Shown here in pieces: positions 58,618-64,000 of a stretch of DNA of 64,000 nt (the first letter of the stretch is position 1; the number at the start of each line of letters is the position of its first letter). The position numbers were made by a program, and so were the translations under genes. Location of the stretch: NCBI RefSeq assembly GCF_001517585.1, contig NZ_FBYC01000001.1, forward strand, positions 1 through 64,000, written 5' to 3'. The notes under the pieces were generated by a model, which made no database searches, was not told the DNA's origin, and worked only from the letters and a program-made list of their open reading frames with translations. Source of the DNA: Roseibaca calidilacus. GTDB taxonomy: Bacteria > Pseudomonadota > Alphaproteobacteria > Rhodobacterales > Rhodobacteraceae.

Positions 58618-58860
58618 AACCGTGCCCCCGCGCCGTGCTCTCGTGGCTCGCAATCCCGCGCCGGGGCTGGTTCATCATTCCGACCGCGGGTCGCAATACT
58701 GCTCAGTCGACGATCAAGCGCTGCTCCGCAGACGCGGGAGCTGCTATGACAACGGGATGGTCGAAACGTTCTTCAAGACAATTTAATCAGAGCTGATCTG
58801 GCCGGTCGCGTGGTAGACACGCGCTCAGGCCGCAAACGCCGTCGCCTTCGAGAGGAAGGC
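58618..58860 (+). pseudogene. IS3-family transposase (OrfB) fragment
   Basis: C-terminal integrase-core pieces of an IS3 orfB: LVHHSDRGSQYCSVD, then after an internal deletion GSCYDNGMVETFFKTI. A stop (TAA) follows where relatives read Lys-Ser-Glu-Leu, and SELIWPVAW is still readable beyond it. The second catalytic Asp region (SDRGSQY) and the final Glu (MVETFF) remain, but the segment between is shortened and there is no start. Confidence 0.8.
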
Positions 58861-58869
58861 CCGCGAAGT

Positions 58870-59160
58870 GAGCTAATCGCTCTCGACAAAAGCGGGGCAA
58901 GTCCAAAATGGCCGAGCGTCAGGTACGATCGGCCGCCTACCACATGAAGGCTGCCCGCTTTCGGGCTTACGAGCGCATCTCGGGATTCGATTTTACCGCC
59001 AGCGAAATCCGCGAAGCCTAGATACGCCAGCTTCATCATTACGAGTTCCTGCATGGTGCTGAAAATGTGGTGCTGACCGGCGGTCCCGGCATGTGGAAAT
59101 CCCATGTTGCCGTCGTGTTGCAAGCACAGCTCTGGCGTGACCCTCGGCAGCCAGGCTTGA
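58870..59160 (+). pseudogene. istB: istB fragment, IS21 helper ATPase
   Basis: Reads MAERQVRSAAYHMKAARF, then DFTASEIREA, a stop (TAG), and RQLHHYEFLHGAENVVL with GGPGMWKSHVA. It is homologous to the istB piece at 1340-1730 but decayed: one stop codon, Walker A changed from GTGKS to GMWKS, no start, and no sequence after the Walker region. Confidence 0.82.
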
Positions 59161-59174
59161 GCACCACCGCAAAG

Positions 59175-59207
59175 CCGCCGCGCATACTGTCATGTGCGGC
59201 GGTTTTT
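59175..59207 (+). terminator. Rho-independent terminator-like hairpin
   Basis: CCGCCGC pairs with GCGGCGG, extended by GCAT/ATGT, and is followed by TTTTT on the + strand. It would stop + strand transcripts coming out of the locus and IS debris. On the minus strand it lies after the lipoprotein gene but without a U-run. Confidence 0.75.
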
Positions 59208-59242
59208 CAGTATCATTCGCTTTCAGTTCGGGGCACGCAGGT

Positions 59243-59452
59243 TCAGTTCGTGCGCGCATTGCCCCCGGCGGCGGTACCAAGAGCCGCGCCCCCCAGCATT
59301 GCTGCCGTGCGGCCCGATCCTGACCCGATCTTGGAGCCAGCAGCCGCACCGATAAGCCCACCCGTAACCGCATTGATCTGTGGATCATTCGTGCAGCCGG
59401 CCAAAGCGCCAAAACCAACGGCAAACACTGCGATGCTTACTATTTTCTTCAT
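59243..59452 (-). CDS. Small glycine-zipper lipoprotein
   Basis: A 69-residue lipoprotein. The start is ATG at 59452 (MKKIVSIAV), 8 nt after GAAGG; a second ATG two codons upstream would have too short a spacing. The signal peptide ends in the lipobox GALAGC. The mature part is two glycine-zipper helices (GGLIGAAAGSKIGSG and AAMLGGAALGTAAGG) as in the small outer-membrane 17-kDa-antigen/OsmB-like proteins. It is a standalone gene, unrelated in orientation to the secretion locus. Probably anchored in the outer membrane; function unknown. Confidence 0.8.
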   Translation of the reverse strand: MKKIVSIAVFAVGFGALAGCTNDPQINAVTGGLIGAAAGSKIGSGSGRTAAMLGGAALGTAAGGNARTN

Positions 59453-59577
59453 CTGCATACCCTTCTTTTCTTGCAGTCTTTTTGCAAAGACACGTGGGAG
59501 GGATACGCTGTCGCATTGAGAAAGTTTCGGCCTGCTGCATCCCAGATGCGACACAGAAGCGTGAATGCTACGGTCTA

Positions 59578-60417
59578 GGCTCCAGACTCATTGATATTCA
59601 CAGCCAGAAGAGGACGGTTGCTGCGAGCGCGACTGCGGAAAGGAACACCTTTGGGCATCTGTCGTAGCGAGTGGCGATCCTGCGCCAATCCTTTAGCCGA
59701 CCGAACATGATCTCGATCCGGTTGCGCCGTTTGTAGCGTCGCTTGTCGTATTTCACAGGGGTCTTGCGCTTCTTTCGACCAGGGATGCAGGGCTTTATCT
59801 CTTTGTCTTTCAACGCATCTCTGAACCAGTCCGCATCATAGCCGCGATCTGCAAGCAGCCAATCAGCTTCTGGCAACTCCCGCAGCAAAGCCGCCGCACC
59901 GGTGTAGTCGCTGACCTGTCCGGCCGACATGAAGAAGGTAATGGGGCGACCGATAGCATCTGTGACAGCATGCAGTTTGGTATTCATGCCGCCTTTCGTG
60001 CGACCGATCAGGCGGCCAGGCCCCCCTTTTTGACCCGCAGGCTCGAAGCCGTGCGATGTGCTTTCAGATATGTGGCGTCGATCATGACCGTCTTGGTCTC
60101 AGTCCCCTCCGCCGCCAGACCCGCCATGATCCGGGCGAACACGCCCATATCGCTCCAGCGCTTCCAGCGGTTGTATAAGGTCTTGTGCGGACCATATTCC
60201 TTGGGCGCGTCGCACCACCGCAACCCATTGCGATTGATGAAGATTATCCCGCTGAGAACGCGTCTGTCGTCAACGCGAGGCTTGCCATGGCTCTTGGGGA
60301 AGAAGGGTTTTAGACGCTCCATCTGGGCGTCGGTCAGCCAGAAAAGATTGCTCATTGATCAGTCTCCTTGCGGAGCGTGAATCACGCCGCAAAGGTGAAA
60401 TCAATGGGTCCTGAGCC
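59578..60417 (-). mobile_element. IS5-family element (IS427-type), complete
   Basis: An 840-bp element. The terminal inverted repeats are GGCTCCAGACTCATTGAT at 59578-59595 and ATCAATGGGTCCTGAGCC at 60400-60417, 15 of 18 matching when inverted. A TA dinucleotide flanks both ends, consistent with the short TNA-type target duplication of this group. It lies about 210 bp upstream of the flp gene. Confidence 0.88.
59598..60355 (-). CDS. IS5 family transposase, two frames joined by -1 frameshift
   Basis: The first frame runs from ATG at 60355 (MSNLFWLTDAQMERLKPFFP) to its stop at about 60008 after SLRVKKGGLAA. The second frame continues to 59598 (PGRLIGRTKGGMNTKLHAV, then SDYTGAAALLRELPEADWLL). 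The frames meet at AAAAAGGGGGG on the minus strand, where a -1 slip gives KKGGPGRLIGRTKGGMN, the usual uninterrupted sequence of this group. The DDE elements are split across the two frames: VMIDATYLKAHR in the first, LLADRGYDADWF and RRYKRRNRIEIMFGRLKDWRR in the second. Length and motifs suggest an active transposase produced by programmed frameshifting. Confidence 0.88.
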
Positions 60418-60626
60418 TAATGGCCTAAAGGATGATTTATAATAATACCCTGATCGTCCAAAGGTGCGCATTGCAAAAATCCTTCAAGGAATAAGTGGAC
60501 TTTGGAATGATAAATAGGCGGATGGTAAAATATACCTCTGGACGATCACATTTCATTAACCCATCACATTTCTGAGAAGCCTGTAGTGGGCCTCGGATCA
60601 ACCCCAAACACCCGATAGGAGTTTGA
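60418..60626 (+). promoter_or_regulatory. AT-rich upstream region of flp
   Basis: About 210 bp with clearly lower GC than its neighbours and no gene. It ends in TAGGAG before the flp start. I see no definite promoter hexamers. The IS5 element has inserted just upstream, so distal control sites may be lost. Confidence 0.35.
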
Positions 60627-60815
60627 ATGATGTTGAAAGTAACCAAAGCACTAAAGGCTTTTTGCAACGACGAACGTGGCGCCACTGCGATTGAGTACGG
60701 CTTGTTCGCCGCTCTTATCGCCGCGGTCATCGTGCTGAACGTTGAGAGCATCGGCGAGTCGGTCAACTCTGCGTTCGCAACTGTCAAGGATGCGCTGCCG
60801 GCCGACGAAGAATAG
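60627..60815 (+). CDS. flp: Flp family type IVb pilin
   Basis: A 62-residue prepilin. The leader MMLKVTKALKAFCNDERG ends at the class IVb cleavage site G/ATAIEYGL (Gly, then Glu at +5 and Tyr at +6), followed by a hydrophobic assembly helix (FAALIAAVIVLNVESIG) and a short polar tail. Length and motif match Flp/Fap pilins of tight-adherence (Tad) systems. TAGGAG lies 6 nt before the ATG; a second in-frame ATG follows at once. No other tad/cpa genes are in the window, and the gene is cut off from downstream genes by a terminator and an IS1634 insertion, so it may be an orphan pilin or the edge of a disrupted cluster. Confidence 0.92.
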   Translation: MMLKVTKALKAFCNDERGATAIEYGLFAALIAAVIVLNVESIGESVNSAFATVKDALPADEE

Positions 60816-60837
60816 TAAAACGGCCCAATGCGTTGAC

Positions 60838-60872
60838 GGCCCGCCATCTGGTCGGCGGGCCTGCCTTTCTTT
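60838..60872 (+). terminator. Terminator-like hairpin after flp
   Basis: GGCCCGCC (60838-60845) pairs with GGCGGGCC (60854-60861), 8-nt loop, followed by a pyrimidine-rich TGCCTTTCTTTC tail. It fits an intrinsic terminator for the flp transcript, 22 nt after its stop. Confidence 0.75.
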
Positions 60873-60878
60873 CGACTG

Positions 60879-61085
60879 ATGAACGGCTTTGCGACAATGC
60901 GAAACTTCACGATTCTTTTGGTCTCAACCGTGATCGCCCTATGGGCGGCCTATTACGTGGCTGGGTCCGAGGGAAGCACTGAAGACCCTGACATGCAGGC
61001 AACGCCGGCATCTGTCGGCACGCCGGAACCCGTGCAGGTGCTCGCCTTGGCGCACCCAACTTCGACACTACCGAGCGTGATTTGA
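60879..61085 (+). CDS. Small single-pass membrane ORF, unknown
   Basis: A 68-residue frame, or 62 residues from the second ATG at 60897. One N-terminal hydrophobic segment (FTILLVSTVIALWAAYYVAG) is followed by an acidic, Pro/Thr-rich tail. No clear ribosome site precedes either ATG. It follows the flp terminator and may belong to pilus-related genes, but I do not recognise the family. It could be the remnant of a longer gene, since an IS1634 element lies about 70 bp downstream. Confidence 0.4.
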   Translation: MNGFATMRNFTILLVSTVIALWAAYYVAGSEGSTEDPDMQATPASVGTPEPVQVLALAHPTSTLPSVI

Positions 61086-61157
61086 GCGGCTTTTGCTGGC
61101 TGACGGTTGAAGTTTCAATGTGTTAGCTTGGCGCCACGGGCTGATCTTCGGAAATCT

Positions 61158-62891
61158 TGTAGTCACACACTTAGTTCTATTTCATCTTGATTTGCGGGCG
61201 AAATCTTTGATACCTTCGCTACACAATGTATACGCGCATCACCAAGACCGGCGACCGCCAATACCTGCAACTGGTCGAATCCTTCCGCAACGACTGCGGG
61301 CAGGTGCGCGTGCGCGTCATTGCCAATCTCGGACGCCTCGACAGATTGAGCCCCGACAAGCTTGATCCGCTTATCAATGGGCTGAACCGTGCGCTTGGGC
61401 GCAGCGAGAATACATCGTCCGAGATCATTCAGGAGGCAGGCCGGGCACATGGAAATGTCTTTGCCCTTCATGAGCTCTGGTGCGAACTGGGGTTCCAGAA
61501 GGCGCTCAACCGCGCCCTGCGTTCCAGCCGCCGTGAGTTTGACGCGGAAGCCCTCGTCCGCGCCATGGTCTTTAATCGACTTTGCGAACCCGACAGCAAA
61601 TTGGGCTGCCTGCGCTGGCTGGAGACAGTGGCCATGCCGGCAATGCCCGACAGCGTGACGCACCAGCAATTGTTGCGCGCGATGGATGCGCTCATGGATA
61701 ATGCGGGAGGTGTCGAGGAGGCTTTGGCGCGCCAGATCCGCCCCTTGGTCGATCGTGATCTGGCCGTTGTTTTTTATGACCTGACCACAGTGCGCATCCA
61801 TGGGGAAGGCGCGGTCGAGGATGATATCCGGGCGTTCGGGATGAACAAGGAGCGGGGTGGTATCGCCCGTCAGTTTGTCTTGGGCATTGTGCAGACCGCC
61901 GATGGCCTGCCACTCATGCACACAGTTCACCCCGGCAATGTCGCCGAAACCAAGACTCTGCAGGCCATGCTGAAGACCGTTCTGCAACGCTTCCCCATTG
62001 ACCGCGTTATCTTGGTGGCAGATCGCGGCCTGCTGAGCTTTGATAACATTCATCACCTGACGGAGATGGCCAATCAGGGTGGGCGCAAGCTGGAATTCAT
62101 CCTGGCCGTGCCTGCCAGGCGGTATGGCGAATTGACCGGCACTTTCCGAGAGCTGAACTTCGATGAAGAGGGTTTGGCCGAGGCGCAGTTTGCCGATCAT
62201 CGTCTGATCGTTGCTCATGATCCACTGCGCGCAGCTGAGCAAAGTGACAAGCGCCGTGCGCGCATCGCTGAGCTCGAAGCCATGGCCGAGAAAATGGTCA
62301 CAAAACTTGATGCACAGGATGATGGGAAAACCGCTCAGGGGCGTCGTGCTTCAGACCGCGGCGCCTACAGCCGCTTCACCCGCGCTGTCGCCGAGGCCGA
62401 AATGTTGCGCTTTGTGAAGCCCGACCTGACCGCAGACCGGTTCTCCTGGAGCATTGATGAAGATGCCATTGCCGATGCACAGCTATTCGATGGCAAGCTC
62501 GCCCTGATCACCAATGCCCCAGACCTGACACCAACTGAGGCGGTCGAACGCTATCGTTCCCTCGCAGATATTGAACGCGGATTTCGAGGCCTCAAATCCG
62601 ATATCGAAATCGCACCAGTGCATCACAGACTGCCAGATCGCATCCGCGCCCATGCATTGATCTGCTTCATGGCCTTAACCCTCTACCGTGTCATGCGCAT
62701 ACGCCTGAAGGCCCAAAGACATACCGCCAGCCCGAGCACCGCTCTGAACCTTCTCGCACGCATCCAGAAGCACACTGCCCATATCGGCGATCGCACATTC
62801 AACGGAACCAGCAAAACCACACAGGAGCAGCTCGATCTCTTCGAGGCCATGGGCCTCAAAAAGCCCGCCTGACCGGCAGTGTAGTCACACA
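61158..62891 (+). mobile_element. IS1634-type element with flanking 12-bp direct repeats
   Basis: The transposase gene is bracketed by TGTAGTCACACA at 61158-61169 and again at 62880-62891, in the same orientation. IS1634-family elements make long, variable target duplications, so these may be the duplicated target. I could not find convincing terminal inverted repeats just inside them, so the exact ends are uncertain. Confidence 0.65.
61226..62872 (+). CDS. IS1634 family transposase
   Basis: A 548-residue DDE transposase, intact and of family length. The start is ATG at 61226 (MYTRITKTGDRQYLQLVESF). IS4/IS1634-type catalytic landmarks are AVVFYDLTTVRIHG (first Asp), RVILVADRGLLSFDNIH (second Asp) and the C-terminal YRSLADIERGFRGLKSDIEIAPVHHRL with the YREK-like region carrying the Glu. 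The C-terminus ends EQLDLFEAMGLKKPA. No frameshift was seen, so it is probably active. Its GC content resembles its surroundings. Confidence 0.9.
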   Translation: MYTRITKTGDRQYLQLVESFRNDCGQVRVRVIANLGRLDRLSPDKLDPLINGLNRALGRSENTSSEIIQEAGRAHGNVFALHELWCELGFQKALNRALRSSRREFDAEALVRAMVFNRLCEPDSKLGCLRWLETVAMPAMPDSVTHQQLLRAMDALMDNAGGVEEALARQIRPLVDRDLAVVFYDLTTVRIHGEGAVEDDIRAFGMNKERGGIARQFVLGIVQTADGLPLMHTVHPGNVAETKTLQAMLKTVLQRFPIDRVILVADRGLLSFDNIHHLTEMANQGGRKLEFILAVPARRYGELTGTFRELNFDEEGLAEAQFADHRLIVAHDPLRAAEQSDKRRARIAELEAMAEKMVTKLDAQDDGKTAQGRRASDRGAYSRFTRAVAEAEMLRFVKPDLTADRFSWSIDEDAIADAQLFDGKLALITNAPDLTPTEAVERYRSLADIERGFRGLKSDIEIAPVHHRLPDRIRAHALICFMALTLYRVMRIRLKAQRHTASPSTALNLLARIQKHTAHIGDRTFNGTSKTTQEQLDLFEAMGLKKPA

Positions 62892-62966
62892 AACACAATT
62901 TCCGTGTGAACAATATCAATCACTTACGCGATTAACTGTCGAACCTGGGATTCCTGACGTGCTGGC

Positions 62967-64000
62967 TCAGACCGCAACAGAATGCCGGGCGGTGCTTTGC
63001 GCCAGATAGGTGTCGAACGCAGCCGCCGCAAGCCGCACCAAGGGGCGGCCTCGTTCTGTCATGGCCACCTGCCCGCCCGTGACAGAGACAAGGCCATCCG
63101 CCTGCATCTCGGCAAGCGCGTCGGCTGCATCGTGCCACCAACCGGCAGGGGCACCATATTTTGCGCCAATGATATCGGCATCGACATGCCCGTCGCACAT
63201 CAGCCGCTCAATGACTGCGCCGCGCAGCCGGTCCTCGTCGATAAAGGCCCGGCCCTTGGCAACGGGCAGATGACCCGCGTCGACCGCGCGCGCCCATGCA
63301 CCGGTTTCGGCAATGTTCTGCAAATAGCCGGCAGGTGTGCGCCCGATAGATGTGGCACCCATCCCGAGCAGCGTCTCTGCCTGATCGGTCGTGTAGCCCT
63401 GAAAGTTGCGGCGCAACCGCCCCTCACGCGCTGCGCGGGCCAAATCGTCCTCGGGCAGCGCGAAATGGTCCAGCCCGATGGCGACATAGCCTTCTGCGGC
63501 CAGTGCCTCTGCGGCTGCGCTGGCTTGGGCGGCGCGCTCCTCTGCGCCGGGCAGGGCGCTTTCTTCGATCATGCGCTGGTTCTTGGCCATCCATGGCACA
63601 TGGGCATAGCCGAACAGCGCCACCCGGTCGGGGCGCATGTCAGCACTTAGCTTCACGGTTTCGATCAGGCTTTCGACGGTCTGGTGGGGCAGGCCATAGA
63701 TCAGGTCGAAATTGATGCCTGCAACACCTCCGGCGCGCAAATCTTCGACCGACCTGCGCACCATTGCGGGCGGCTGAACCCGGTTGATGGCCTGTTGCAC
63801 CTTGAGGTCGAACTCCTGCACGCCAAAGCTTGCGCGGGTAAAACCCAGCGCGCCAATGCGCGCGGCCATCTCTGGCGTCAATGTGCGCGGATCGCTTTCA
63901 ATTGCAATCTCGGCATTTTCGGTGAAATCCCACCGCGTCCGGACCTTGGCCATCAGGGCTGCCAGATCATCGGGTGAGAGCGCAGTTGGTGTGCCCCCGC
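62967..64000 (-). CDS. hemN: Oxygen-independent coproporphyrinogen III oxidase (5' end outside window)
   Basis: Radical-SAM enzyme that decarboxylates coproporphyrinogen III to protoporphyrinogen IX without oxygen, in haem and bacteriochlorophyll synthesis. About 343 C-terminal residues are visible of about 450; the radical-SAM CxxxCxxC lies upstream of the window. Family phrases seen are GGTPTALSPDDL at the window edge, EIAIESDPRTLTPEM, FGVQEFDLKVQQAINRVQP, NFDLIYGLPHQTVES, FGYAHVPWM, YVAIGLDHFALPEDDL, RNFQGYTTDQAETLLGMGATSIG, and the C-terminal winged-helix domain. The frame is intact to its stop at 62967. It is an ordinary chromosomal gene and marks the edge of the mobile region. Confidence 0.95.
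   Translation of the reverse strand, partial: GGTPTALSPDDLAALMAKVRTRWDFTENAEIAIESDPRTLTPEMAARIGALGFTRASFGVQEFDLKVQQAINRVQPPAMVRRSVEDLRAGGVAGINFDLIYGLPHQTVESLIETVKLSADMRPDRVALFGYAHVPWMAKNQRMIEESALPGAEERAAQASAAAEALAAEGYVAIGLDHFALPEDDLARAAREGRLRRNFQGYTTDQAETLLGMGATSIGRTPAGYLQNIAETGAWARAVDAGHLPVAKGRAFIDEDRLRGAVIERLMCDGHVDADIIGAKYGAPAGWWHDAADALAEMQADGLVSVTGGQVAMTERGRPLVRLAAAAFDTYLAQSTARHSVAV

Noticed and set aside
60437-60910. 157-codon minus-strand frame across flp
   Set aside because: It is antisense to the well-supported flp pilin and its terminator, has atypical composition and no domain.
61163-62242. 359-codon minus-strand frame
   Set aside because: Entirely antisense to the IS1634 transposase, whose motifs are unambiguous on the + strand.

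Overview
The window looks like part of an alphaproteobacterial genome, most likely the Rhodobacteraceae/Roseobacter group. The evidence is high-GC coding, an oxygen-independent coproporphyrinogen oxidase (hemN) at the right edge, a Flp-type pilin, and IS66, IS21, IS5 and IS1634 elements of alphaproteobacterial type. This placement is inferred from gene content; there is no rRNA or tRNA here.

Layout. Bases 1-4530 are nested transposon debris: the right part of an IS66 element inserted into the istB gene of an IS21 element, the IS21 element itself inserted into a second IS66 copy, and a fragment of a third IS66 tnpA. Bases 4646-58352 form one continuous + strand block of eight genes, with gaps of at most about 90 bp and several overlaps. 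In order they encode an Omp85-type outer-membrane barrel without POTRA domains, a TolC-like lipoprotein, a 14,658-residue giant protein (44 kb, about 69 percent of the window), a DUF3467-like small protein, a GAF-like/transmembrane/HlyD adaptor, a PqqD-like/M50 zinc-protease/HlyD-like membrane protein, a shortened SecA-like ATPase, and a small periplasmic HlyD/MFP adaptor. A ninth gene seems to begin at the end of the block and is cut off by IS21 DNA. Bases 58501-59160 are IS21 and IS3 wreckage. To the right are a glycine-zipper lipoprotein gene, an intact IS5 (IS427-type) element, a flp pilin gene with terminator, a small membrane ORF, an intact IS1634-type transposase gene, and the 3' part of hemN.

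How the genes may work together. The giant protein starts with a LEPR-XLL motif and a DUF4347 domain with a His/Cys pair. It then has thousands of residues of diverged beta-rich repeat modules and several blocks of RTX-like calcium-binding nonapeptides. It is very probably secreted or surface-bound. TolC plus HlyD-like adaptors is the logic of type I secretion, but no ABC transporter is encoded in the block. The only motor is the SecA-like ATPase, and it sits beside a multi-pass M50 protease that is itself fused to a HlyD-like region. My main inference is that this is a dedicated hybrid export system: a SecA-type motor, an intramembrane-protease/adaptor channel partner, and TolC with or without Omp85 as outer-membrane exits, devoted to one megadalton-scale substrate. 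I do not know of a description of this assembly.

A second, smaller oddity is in the IS21 istA gene. It is broken only by two similar 40-nt inserts (26 of 40 identical, ungapped), each shifting the frame the same way and each able to form a hairpin.
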